Below, one piece after another: positions 1-7,407 of a stretch of 15,378 nt of DNA. The first letter of the stretch is position 1. Every line of letters starts with the position of its first letter. The DNA is taken from NCBI GenBank assembly GCA_023700885.1, contig JAMPYA010000039.1:1-15378 (forward strand), in the 5' to 3' direction. Source of the DNA: Flavobacteriaceae bacterium (GTDB lineage Bacteria > Bacteroidota > Bacteroidia > Flavobacteriales > Flavobacteriaceae). Made by a program: the position numbers and the translations under genes. The notes below the pieces were generated by a model, which saw only the letters and a program-made list of their open reading frames with translations, was not told the DNA's origin and did no database searches.

Positions 1-73
1 AATTAAACTGAAAAAGAAAGAGTAATTATACTATTTTTATAGGTAAATCGCATGACTTTGGTGAACTTTTTTT
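1..73. other. Window edge, non-coding leader of first gene
   Basis: Short AT-rich stretch before the first lipoprotein gene. An in-frame stop follows almost at once in the frames I read, so no upstream coding sequence can be supported. A TGACTTTG at about 53-60 is one base off the Bacteroidota -7 consensus TAnnTTTG, but no TTG lies at a suitable distance upstream, so I do not call a promoter. Confidence 0.4.
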
Positions 74-1591
74 ATGAAAAAAATACTCCTTTTAGCCTTT
101 CTTATAACAATAGTTTTTAGCGCTTGCCGAAAAGATTTTGATTTAATAGAAAGTGAAGGCAATCTTACTTTTTCTAAAGACACTGTTTTTTTAGACACTA
201 TTTTTTCAAACAAAAGCTCAAGTACTTATCGTTTAAAAGTTTATAATAACAGCAATCAAAATACATTTATTCCATCCATAAAATTAGGTAAAGGTTTAAA
301 CTCCTTTTATCGTTTAAATGTTGATGGTAAATCTGGTAAAATTTTTCAAAATGTTGAAATCAAGTCAAAAGACAGTTTATATATTTTTATTGAAGCTACA
401 ATAGATTACTCCAAAGTTACTAATCCGATTTACACAGATTCAATTATATTTAAAGGAAATTCTTTTATAAAAGATGTGAAATTAGTTACTCTTGTACAAG
501 ATGCACATTTTCTTTTTCCTTCAAAAAATTTAGACGGAATTATTGAAACAATTTCACTAGGAAGAGATATTGATGGTGATGACATTAAAATTAATGGATT
601 TTATTTAGCTGATAATACTACATGGACTCATACAAAACCATATGTAATTTATGGTTATTGCGCAGTTCCAGAAAATAAAACGCTGACTATTGAAGCCGGA
701 GCTAAAATCCATTTTCACAGTAATTCCGGATTAATTGTAAGTAAAAATGGAACGCTAAAAATAAATGGTACACTTCAAAATAAAGTGCAAATTGAAGGCG
801 ACCGTTTAGAGCCTTATTTTGAAAATATTCCTGGACAATGGGGCGCAATTTGGTTACGTGCAGGAAGTAAAAATCATGAAATAAAAAATACACTGATTAA
901 AAACGGAACCATTGGAATCTTAATTGACTCAATTGGAAGCACCGTTGCTCCTACTTTAAAAATTCAAAATACAGAGATTTATAATCATTCTAACTATGGC
1001 ATATTAGCTAGAGAAACCAATATTTATGGCAGTAATTTAGTTATCAATAATGCTGGATTTTCATCTTTAGCATGCACAATGGGGGGTACTTATAACTTTA
1101 TTCATTGCACATTTGCCAATTACTGGAATATTAGTTTACGACAATTTCCTACTGTATTAATCAATAATTTTTACAGTTATGCTGAAGGAAACAAACAAAT
1201 TACAGTTCCTAAAAATTTAAAACAAGCTAATTTTTCTAATTCTATTATATACGGTAATAGTAGAATTGAATTAATTTTAGACAAAGTTGAAGGAGCTGAT
1301 TTTAATTTCAACTTTCAAAATAACCTTATTTTATTTGATGATTATAACAACATCTATAGTTCTAAACCACAATATCAATTCACTAACTCATCAAATTATA
1401 CTCAAAACTTATTTAATCTAACTCCAGATTTTAAAAACACAAAGTTAAACCAATTAATTATTGGGAAATTATCATCAGGAATTCAAAAAGGAAATCTATC
1501 TAAAGCATTAATAGTTCCGCAAGATATTTTAGGCGTTGACAGAACGACATCGCCTGATTTAGGTGCTTATCAACATATAAATTTTCAATAA
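74..1591 (+). CDS. Right-handed beta-helix surface lipoprotein
   Basis: Predicted 505-residue exported lipoprotein of unknown substrate. The first 18 residues form a lipoprotein signal (Lys-Lys, hydrophobic core, lipobox FSAC with the lipidated Cys at 18). Residues about 25-150 look like a beta-sandwich domain rich in Ser/Asn/Lys. From about 190 to 400 there are irregular beta-helix-like rungs with recurring patterns such as LTIEAGAKI, GTLKINGTL and YGILARETN, as in PbH1/pectate-lyase-like folds. The C-terminus ends in a D-x-G-x-x-R...DLGAYQ motif common at the end of Bacteroidota parallel beta-helix proteins. No catalytic residues can be named, so binding or surface architecture is as likely as an enzyme. 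It has no C-terminal type IX sorting domain. It lies 73 bp upstream of the SDR gene and may or may not share its transcript. Family-level call is fair; function is unknown. Confidence 0.75.
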   Translation: MKKILLLAFLITIVFSACRKDFDLIESEGNLTFSKDTVFLDTIFSNKSSSTYRLKVYNNSNQNTFIPSIKLGKGLNSFYRLNVDGKSGKIFQNVEIKSKDSLYIFIEATIDYSKVTNPIYTDSIIFKGNSFIKDVKLVTLVQDAHFLFPSKNLDGIIETISLGRDIDGDDIKINGFYLADNTTWTHTKPYVIYGYCAVPENKTLTIEAGAKIHFHSNSGLIVSKNGTLKINGTLQNKVQIEGDRLEPYFENIPGQWGAIWLRAGSKNHEIKNTLIKNGTIGILIDSIGSTVAPTLKIQNTEIYNHSNYGILARETNIYGSNLVINNAGFSSLACTMGGTYNFIHCTFANYWNISLRQFPTVLINNFYSYAEGNKQITVPKNLKQANFSNSIIYGNSRIELILDKVEGADFNFNFQNNLILFDDYNNIYSSKPQYQFTNSSNYTQNLFNLTPDFKNTKLNQLIIGKLSSGIQKGNLSKALIVPQDILGVDRTTSPDLGAYQHINFQ

Positions 1592-1664
1592 AATAAATAG
1601 TTATCTGTAGTTTATTTCTTATTTTTAACCATCCTCCAAATTTAAAGCTAAAAACACGACATTT

Positions 1665-2345
1665 ATGAAGAATATTATTATTACCGGTTGTAGTAGAGGG
1701 ATTGGTTTTGAGTTGGTAAAATACTTTTCTAATCCTCAGTATCAAATCATTGCCATTGCCAGAAATGTTGAAACAATTACTCAATTAAAAATGACAAATG
1801 TTACTCCATTTAAAGCTGATATTACTAACGAAAAAGATTTAAAAGCTTTAAAAATATATATTGAAAAAACTTGGACACAGGTAGACATTGTAATTCATAA
1901 TGCGGGAAAATTACTTAACAAACCTTTTTTTAAAACCACTACTGCCGATTTCATAGATATATATAAAGTTAATGTTTTTGCAGTTGCCGAATTAACTCGC
2001 TTATTAATCCCTTTTTTAAAAAAAGGAAGTCATGTTGTAACTATTAGCAGTATGGGCGGTATCCAAAATAGTTTAAAGTTTGCCGGTTTATCAGCATATA
2101 CTTCTTCTAAAGGAGCCTTGATAACTTTGACAGAATTATTGGCTGAGGAATATAGCAAATCTGGCATTTCTTTTAATGTATTAGCACTTGGAGCGGTTCA
2201 AACTGAAATGCTAAAAGAAGCTTTTCCAAAATACAAAGCTCTGGTAAATGCGGAAGAAATGGCACATTATATAGGTGAATTTTCACTAAAAGGAAACAAA
2301 TATTTTAATGGTAAAGTTTTGCAAGTTTCTAGCACAACTCCTTAA
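1665..2345 (+). CDS. Short-chain dehydrogenase/reductase (SDR)
   Basis: NAD(P)(H)-dependent oxidoreductase of the classical SDR family, 226 residues, cytosolic; substrate unknown. Visible motifs in order: cofactor glycine motif TGCSRGIG (residues 7-14), Asp52 in ADI near the adenine site, NAG (79-81), Asn103 in KVNV, catalytic Ser in ISSM (about 128-129), and YxxxK (Tyr145, Lys149). The usual PG after the active site is LG here (175-176). The length is slightly shorter than the usual 250 because the C-terminal substrate lid is compact. Arg11 and the lack of an acidic residue after strand 2 (IARN, 31-34) fit NADP(H) preference, which is inference. First gene of a tight run: the next start is 9 bp downstream. 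Confidence 0.9.
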   Translation: MKNIIITGCSRGIGFELVKYFSNPQYQIIAIARNVETITQLKMTNVTPFKADITNEKDLKALKIYIEKTWTQVDIVIHNAGKLLNKPFFKTTTADFIDIYKVNVFAVAELTRLLIPFLKKGSHVVTISSMGGIQNSLKFAGLSAYTSSKGALITLTELLAEEYSKSGISFNVLALGAVQTEMLKEAFPKYKALVNAEEMAHYIGEFSLKGNKYFNGKVLQVSSTTP

Positions 2346-2354
2346 ATTTAACTC

Positions 2355-2957
2355 ATGAATAACGCACTCCAAAATTATATACCAGCAGCTTCATTACCCC
2401 AAATAAATGAGCTCCTTAGGCAACATTCTTTTACTTTAAAGATTGTTAAACAACGCATTACAAAACATGGTGATTTTAGAAGATTGCCAGATGGAAATTA
2501 TCAAATTTCTTTAAATAATAATTTAAATAAGTTTCAATTTTTAATAACACTTTTACATGAAATGGCTCATTTTATTGTGTTTACAAACAATCCAAAATCA
2601 AAACCTCATGGAAAAGAATGGAAAAGTACTTTTAAACATTTAACATTGCCATTTATCAATCCAGAAGTTTTTCCAAATGAGTTATTGCCTTTAATTGCAA
2701 ATTATATTAAAAATCCAAAAGCAAGTACAGACAGTGACATAAAACTAGCTCTTGCATTAAAACAATGTACCAAACCAATTGGCAAAAATTATATTTTTGA
2801 ATTACCACTGGGTAGTTTATTTTATTTCAAAGAAAATATATTTAAAAAAGGTCGTAAAAGAAGAGTTCGTATTGAGTGTGTTGAGTTAAAATCTAAAAGA
2901 AACTATTTATTCAATCCAAATGTTGAAGTAGAAGTAGTTAAAAATATTATTAAATAA
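2355..2957 (+). CDS. SprT-like zinc metalloprotein
   Basis: SprT-like domain protein of 200 residues, probably cytosolic (no signal peptide). The zinc-binding HExxH helix is seen as HEMAH (residues 68-72), preceded by the typical LITLLHE context. A likely third ligand is His85 in HGKEW, matching the H-G-x-x-W pattern that follows HExxH in SprT/Spartan domains. The C-terminal 70 residues are basic (KKGRKRRVRIE around 164-174) and could contact nucleic acid, which is inference. Family members in eukaryotes (Spartan) cleave DNA-protein crosslinks; the bacterial role is not established. It is 9 bp after the SDR gene and 10 bp before the mannose-1-phosphate guanylyltransferase gene, so co-transcription is likely although the functions look unrelated. 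Confidence 0.88.
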   Translation: MNNALQNYIPAASLPQINELLRQHSFTLKIVKQRITKHGDFRRLPDGNYQISLNNNLNKFQFLITLLHEMAHFIVFTNNPKSKPHGKEWKSTFKHLTLPFINPEVFPNELLPLIANYIKNPKASTDSDIKLALALKQCTKPIGKNYIFELPLGSLFYFKENIFKKGRKRRVRIECVELKSKRNYLFNPNVEVEVVKNIIK

Positions 2958-2967
2958 TAAAATTTAA

Positions 2968-4044
2968 ATGAACAATAATTATTACGCATTAATTATGGCT
3001 GGCGGAGTTGGAAGTCGTTTTTGGCCTGTAAGCACACAAAATTTTCCTAAGCAGTTTCATGATATGTTAGGAACAGGAGAATCTTTATTACAAAGAACTT
3101 TTAATAGATTAGAAAAAATTATACCTGCTTCTAATATTTTAATTGCCACCAATGCACAATATGAAGATTTAGTTTTTAAACAGCTCCCCTTTATATCTAA
3201 AAATCAGGTTTTATTAGAGCCTGTTATGAGAAATACGGCTCCATGTATTATTTATGCTGCTTCAAAAATGCACAAGACAAATCCGAATGCCGTTATGATT
3301 GTTGCTCCTTCTGATCATTGGATTGAGAATGAAAATGAGTTTGTCAACAATATTAAACAAGCATTTGATGCTTGTGAAAAAGAAGATATTCTTATGACTC
3401 TTGGCATAAAACCATCTGCTCCAAATACAGGTTATGGGTATATTAATTTTGAAAAATCTGAAAAATCAATCAAAAAAATTAAACAATTTACAGAAAAACC
3501 TAACCTAGATAATGCTATTAAATTTGTAAATAGTGGAGCGTATTTATGGAACGCAGGAATTTTTATTTGGAGTACCAAAAGCATCTTAAGTTCTTTTGAT
3601 AAAAATTTGCCAATAATGAAACTTTTATTTGAAAAAGGTAATGCAATATGGAACACAAAAGATGAAGGTAATTTTATAAAGGATAATTATGAAAAAGCTG
3701 AAAATATTTCTATTGATTATGGAATTATGGAAAAAGCAGAGAATTCATATGTCTTAGCTGTTGATTTTGGCTGGAATGATTTAGGAACTTGGGGATCACT
3801 TTATGAAAAACTCGATAAAGATAATCATCAAAATGCCATAATTGGAGGTGATGTTATTATCAGAGATTCTTCTAACAATATGATTAAAACGGCAAAACAT
3901 AAAAAAGTAGTTATTCAAGGATTAAATGATTATATTGTTATTGAAAATGATGATGTAATTTTAATTTGTCCAAAACATCAAGAACAAGATATTAAGCAAA
4001 TTACAAGCGAAGTAAAAAATAGTTTCGGACCTGATTACATTTAA
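2968..4044 (+). CDS. manC: Mannose-1-phosphate guanylyltransferase
   Basis: Makes GDP-mannose from mannose 1-phosphate and GTP, supplying glycans for LPS, capsule and exopolysaccharide. It has 358 residues, the length of the monofunctional form without the phosphomannose isomerase domain. The nucleotidyltransferase signature MAGGVGSRFWPVS is at residues 10-22, followed by PKQF (27-30). VAPSDHWI (112-119) holds the metal-binding Asp. FTEKP (174-178) carries the sugar-phosphate-binding Lys, and GAYLWNAGIF (190-199) is also conserved. The left-handed helix segment is short (about 285-345). The gene sits in the SDR-SprT-manC-DUF389 run with 10-11 bp gaps. Assignment is strong; other nucleotide-sugar transferases lack the PKQF and FTEKP pair. 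Confidence 0.95.
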   Translation: MNNNYYALIMAGGVGSRFWPVSTQNFPKQFHDMLGTGESLLQRTFNRLEKIIPASNILIATNAQYEDLVFKQLPFISKNQVLLEPVMRNTAPCIIYAASKMHKTNPNAVMIVAPSDHWIENENEFVNNIKQAFDACEKEDILMTLGIKPSAPNTGYGYINFEKSEKSIKKIKQFTEKPNLDNAIKFVNSGAYLWNAGIFIWSTKSILSSFDKNLPIMKLLFEKGNAIWNTKDEGNFIKDNYEKAENISIDYGIMEKAENSYVLAVDFGWNDLGTWGSLYEKLDKDNHQNAIIGGDVIIRDSSNNMIKTAKHKKVVIQGLNDYIVIENDDVILICPKHQEQDIKQITSEVKNSFGPDYI

Positions 4045-4055
4045 ATTTTTTGCAC

Positions 4056-5504
4056 ATGGTAAACAAAGAGAATCAACAATCCAAACAAGCTGAAACAAAT
4101 TCAAAAATAGATTCTAAAAATCAAATTAAGAAAGATTTCCAATCAACTATAGAGGGAGCTAAAACCTTTTTAATAGAAATTTTTGATATAGCGCATTCTA
4201 CAAATCAAAAGGAGACCATAGAGCGAATCAAAGAAAGTATACCTATGAAAGGGCAAGTAGCTTGGGTGTTAATTTTTTCAATTGTAATTGCCTCTATTGG
4301 ACTAAACATAAGCTCTACAGCTGTTGTAATTGGAGCTATGTTAGTTTCTCCTTTAATGGGTCCTATTTTAGGTGTTGGGCTTTCCATTGGAATAAATGAT
4401 ATAGATACTTTAAAAAAATCATTAATCAACTTAGGAGTAATGGTTGGTTTAAGTCTGTTAACTTCATTTTTATTTTTTAGTATCCCTGTTTTTCAAGATG
4501 TAACTCCAGAATTAAAAGCAAGAACTTATCCTGATATAAGAGATGTTCTCATAGCATTATCGGGTGGTTTGGCATTAATTGTAGCATTGAGCAGAAATAA
4601 GGAAATGACTAACACAATTGCTGGCATTGCCATTGCTACAGCACTTATGCCACCACTTTGTACCGCTGGATTTGGATTAGCAACTGGTAGAATTGATTAT
4701 TTTGGAGGTGCTATATTTTTATTTTCAATAAATACAGTTTTTATAGCAATTGCAACCTTTGTAGTTGTTAAATTCTTAAAATTTCCAGTTGTAAAATATA
4801 TAGATTCTGTAAAAAGAAAAAGAATTGCACAATTAGCATCATTTGTAGCTCTATTAATTCTTTTACCAAGCTCCTATATGTTTTATAATTTGTATATAGA
4901 AAATCAATTTAAAAAAAATGGAAAAGATTTTATTCATTTTGTTGAAGAAAATGGCATTCATTTAATTGGGGATGATGATGAAAAGACCATTAATTTTGAT
5001 AAAAAGCAAATAAAATTATTTGTTTTTGGCGAAACGCTTTCAGGAGATAAAATTATAGAGTTAAAAAAAGCCATGTCAGATTTTGGATTAGATAATACTA
5101 ATTTAATTGTTCAACAAAATAAAGAAGATGTAGAAATGAAACTACAAATTCAAAATTTAACTAAATTATATTCTAAAAATCAGAATATCATTTTTACGCA
5201 GGAAGAAACAATTAGAGAAAAAGAAGATAAAATTAGATTGCTTGAAAAGGATCTGACTAAATTATATTCAAGTCAAATAGCCATAGATAAAATAGGAACA
5301 GAAGTTAAAATTAATTACCCAAATGTTTCAAAAATAACTTTCACAAATCAAATTACTTCTAATTTTAAGCAAATTGATACAATACCTATTCTTACCATAA
5401 AATGGAATCATCATACAAGAGGTACTAATCAACAACATCAAAAGTTATCAGAATGGCTTCAAGCAAGATTAGAGATGAAAAATTTACAGATTCGTAAAGA
5501 ATAA
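4056..5504 (+). CDS. DUF389 family integral membrane protein
   Basis: Membrane protein of unknown function, 482 residues from the ATG at 4056 (a TTG two codons upstream is less likely). After a charged N-terminal tail (1-65) come about six or seven hydrophobic segments, near residues 68-90, 92-112, 124-145, 165-180, 187-210, 216-240 and 257-278. They include the family-typical stretches SSTAVVIGAMLVSPLMGPIL (87-106) and IATALMPPLCTAG (193-205), matching the TIGR00341/DUF389 core. The last 200 residues are soluble, with a charged heptad-like segment at about 355-415 likely to be a coiled coil. Last gene of the tight + strand run; a strong hairpin with T-tract begins at its stop codon. No transport substrate is known, and I do not propose one. 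Confidence 0.88.
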   Translation: MVNKENQQSKQAETNSKIDSKNQIKKDFQSTIEGAKTFLIEIFDIAHSTNQKETIERIKESIPMKGQVAWVLIFSIVIASIGLNISSTAVVIGAMLVSPLMGPILGVGLSIGINDIDTLKKSLINLGVMVGLSLLTSFLFFSIPVFQDVTPELKARTYPDIRDVLIALSGGLALIVALSRNKEMTNTIAGIAIATALMPPLCTAGFGLATGRIDYFGGAIFLFSINTVFIAIATFVVVKFLKFPVVKYIDSVKRKRIAQLASFVALLILLPSSYMFYNLYIENQFKKNGKDFIHFVEENGIHLIGDDDEKTINFDKKQIKLFVFGETLSGDKIIELKKAMSDFGLDNTNLIVQQNKEDVEMKLQIQNLTKLYSKNQNIIFTQEETIREKEDKIRLLEKDLTKLYSSQIAIDKIGTEVKINYPNVSKITFTNQITSNFKQIDTIPILTIKWNHHTRGTNQQHQKLSEWLQARLEMKNLQIRKE

Positions 5505-5530
5505 AAAAAAGCTTCCTAGAAGCTTTTTTT
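5504..5530. terminator. Bidirectional terminator between DUF389 gene and tRNA-Lys
   Basis: Stem AAGCTTC (5509-5515), loop CTA, stem GAAGCTT (5519-5525), flanked by an A-run on the left (from 5503) and a T-run on the right (5524-5530). The symmetry gives a U-tract in either direction, so it can stop both the + strand operon and the - strand tRNA transcript. Confidence 0.85.
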
Positions 5531-5531
5531 G

Positions 5532-5604
5532 TGACCGGTCTGGGGCTCGAACCCAGGACCCCAACATTAAAAGTGTTGTGCTCTACCGACTGAGCTAACC
5601 GGTC
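5532..5604 (-). tRNA. tRNA-Lys (anticodon TTT)
   Basis: 73-nt cloverleaf read on the - strand. The acceptor stem is GACCGGT/ACCGGTC, the D arm GCTC...GAGC, and the anticodon stem CAACA/TGTTG with loop CTTTTAA, giving anticodon UUU for Lys. The T arm is CTGGG-TTCGAGC-CCCAG and the discriminator base is A. CCA is not encoded, as is usual in this phylum. A matching promoter lies directly upstream and a terminator directly downstream. Confidence 0.97.
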
Positions 5605-5622
5605 AATCCCTTTTTGAGGGTG

Positions 5623-5652
5623 CAAATATAGTAGTATTATTTATTTATACAA
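5623..5652 (-). promoter_or_regulatory. Promoter of tRNA-Lys, TTG-N19-TAnnTTTG
   Basis: On the - strand TTG (5650-5652), 19-nt spacer, then TATATTTG (5623-5630). This is a perfect match to the Bacteroidota sigma-A (-33 TTG, -7 TAnnTTTG) consensus, and the -7 box ends 18 nt before the mature tRNA. It begins only 7 nt after the mlaF stop codon. Confidence 0.8.
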
Positions 5653-5659
5653 ACCAATT

Positions 5660-6430
5660 TTATAATTTAATATTTCCGGTGTATACTTCTCTTACCTTTT
5701 TAAATAAATTTGATGAATAAACAAAAGACGTAACTGCTTCATTATCGGTATAAAAGACTTCATCTTTAGTCCCATCCCATACTTTGTAACCATCTTTTAA
5801 TAAAATAATTTTATCACCAATTTCCATTACAGAATTCATATCATGAGAATTAATTATAGTTGTAATGTTGTTTTCAACGGTAATTTCATGAATTAAATTA
5901 TCAATAAGAGTGGATGTTTGAGGATCTAAACCTGAATTTGGCTCATCGCAAAAAAGATATTTTGGATTCATTACAATTGCGCGAGCAATGGCTACTCTTT
6001 TTTTCATCCCGCCAGACAATTCAGATGGATATTTTTTATTTGATTTCTCAAGATTAACACGCTCTAATACTTCGTTTACACGAATTAACATTTCCTTTTG
6101 AGAACTATTTTTAAACATCTTTATTGGAAACATCACATTTTGTTCTACTGTTAAGGAATCGTATAATGCGCTACCTTGGAAAACCATTCCTATTTCTTCT
6201 CTTAATTTTCTTCTTACTTTAATACCAAGTTCAGCGTAATTTCTACCATCAAAAGAAATAATTCCTTTTTCAGTTTCAAATAAGCCTAATAAACATTTTA
6301 GAAATACTGTTTTACCTGAGCCACTCTGACCTATAATCAAGCTTGTTTTACCATTTTCAAATACGGCTGAAACATCTTTTAAAATTTCAACTCCGTTAAA
6401 TCCTTTGTATATATTTTTAACTTCAATCAT
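5660..6430 (-). CDS. mlaF: MlaF-type ABC transporter ATP-binding protein
   Basis: ATPase subunit of a Mla-type (Ttg2A/YrbF) lipid transporter, which moves phospholipids between inner and outer membrane. It has 256 residues from the ATG at 6430. Motifs: Walker A GQSGSGKT (34-41), Q-loop Gln85 in MVFQGSALYDSLTV (a typical MlaF context), ABC signature LSGGM (138-142), Walker B YLFCDEP (158-164) followed by NSGLDP, and switch His196. The start is fixed by the upstream gene: its TAA stop and this ATG share one base (TAATG at 6428-6432), which implies translational coupling. A longer frame reaching 6490 lies inside mlaE and was discarded. No substrate-binding MlaD gene is adjacent; it must lie elsewhere if present. 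Confidence 0.92.
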   Translation of the reverse strand: MIEVKNIYKGFNGVEILKDVSAVFENGKTSLIIGQSGSGKTVFLKCLLGLFETEKGIISFDGRNYAELGIKVRRKLREEIGMVFQGSALYDSLTVEQNVMFPIKMFKNSSQKEMLIRVNEVLERVNLEKSNKKYPSELSGGMKKRVAIARAIVMNPKYLFCDEPNSGLDPQTSTLIDNLIHEITVENNITTIINSHDMNSVMEIGDKIILLKDGYKVWDGTKDEVFYTDNEAVTSFVYSSNLFKKVREVYTGNIKL

Positions 6431-7170
6431 TAGCTCAATAACATTTGTGTTAAGAAATAATTCAGCACAATAATAACAACACTGGTCCACACTACTGCTT
6501 TTGTACCTGCTCTACCAACTTCTAAAGAACCTCCATGTACATAATATCCGTGATAGGCGGGTATGGTAGCAATTACAAAGGCAAAAACAACTGTTTTAAT
6601 CATTGAGTAGGTAAAATGAAAAGGATCTAAATCTGTACGTAATCCGGTAATATAATCTGGCATTGAAATTAAATCAGTAAGTACACCTGCAACCATTCCG
6701 CCATAAATTCCCAGGAAAATTCCTAAAGTTACTAACAGAGGGTAAAAAACTACAGAGGCAATAATTTTAGGTAATACTAAATAATTTAATGAGTTAACTC
6801 CCATTACTTCTAGGGCATCAATTTGCTCGGTAACGCGCATTGTTCCAATGCTTGATGTTATATATGAACCTACTTTACCTGCTAAAATAATAGACATTAA
6901 CGTTGGAGAAAACTCTAAAACTAATGACATTCTAGTTGCATAACCAATTAAATATCTTGGTATAAATGGATTTTCTAAATTTAAAGCCATTTGTATTACT
7001 ACAACTCCACCAACGAAAAAAGATATAAAGGCAGTAATTCCTATAGAGTTAATACCGATATCTTCCATTTCTCTAAAAAGGGATTCTTTAAAAATAATCC
7101 ACTTTTGAGGTTTTCTAAATATTTGTTTGAGCATTGCAAAATACTTACCTGTATGTTCAATATAATTCAT
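6430..7170 (-). CDS. mlaE: MlaE-type ABC transporter permease
   Basis: Inner-membrane permease (MlaE/YrbE, DUF140 family) that partners with the MlaF ATPase directly downstream. It has 246 residues, the family's usual length. An amphipathic N-terminal helix is followed by membrane segments at about 42-62, 86-106, 133-162, 190-213 and 224-244. The family hallmark EQIDALEVMG is at 115-124, preceded by GKVGSYITSSIGTMRVT. The stop overlaps the mlaF start by one base. I see no convincing promoter motif in the repeat-rich region upstream. The two genes form an MlaFE module without mlaD or mlaC here; Bacteroidota often keep an MCE-domain gene near or elsewhere, and this window cannot settle which. 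Confidence 0.92.
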   Translation of the reverse strand: MNYIEHTGKYFAMLKQIFRKPQKWIIFKESLFREMEDIGINSIGITAFISFFVGGVVVIQMALNLENPFIPRYLIGYATRMSLVLEFSPTLMSIILAGKVGSYITSSIGTMRVTEQIDALEVMGVNSLNYLVLPKIIASVVFYPLLVTLGIFLGIYGGMVAGVLTDLISMPDYITGLRTDLDPFHFTYSMIKTVVFAFVIATIPAYHGYYVHGGSLEVGRAGTKAVVWTSVVIIVLNYFLTQMLLS

Positions 7171-7407
7171 GGTAAATTTTTATTATTCGCTAAATTAGAT
7201 AGAAAGATTTATATAAGATGATTAAAAGATTAAATAATTGAAAAATTAAATGTTTAAATGTTTGAATGTTGAGAGTTCCCATCGACTTCGGGTAACAGGT
7301 TAAAATGTTGAATGTTTGAATTATATAACATTATAAAATGTCAAACTTGAAACATGAAACATGAAACATGAAACATAATGAACATAATCTAATTAACAGC
7401 AACTATG
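7171..7407. repeat. Intergenic short tandem repeats and weak hairpin
   Basis: AT-rich region of 237 bp between mlaE and the KAS III gene. It holds an octamer array at 7246-7269 (TTAAATGT twice, then TTGAATGT), a weak hairpin (GTTCCC 7275-7280 against GGGTAAC 7290-7296), and a related stretch at 7300-7319 (AAATGTTGAATGTTTGAA). It also holds a perfect heptamer array, TGAAACA four times at 7348-7375, followed by a decayed copy. No open frame or RNA gene is seen. It looks like a decayed dispersed intergenic repeat. Confidence 0.75.

Noticed and set aside
5425..5625. Open frame across the tRNA on the - strand
   Set aside because: It reads through the tRNA-Lys and its terminator; no coding features and fully explained by those elements.
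6431..6490. Longer mlaF start at 6490
   Set aside because: It lies inside mlaE, while the ATG at 6430 overlaps the mlaE stop in the typical coupled manner and starts the ABC domain correctly.
7348..7375. TGAAACA repeats as a CRISPR array
   Set aside because: Units are 7 nt, directly adjacent, with no spacers and no cas genes; they are a simple tandem repeat.
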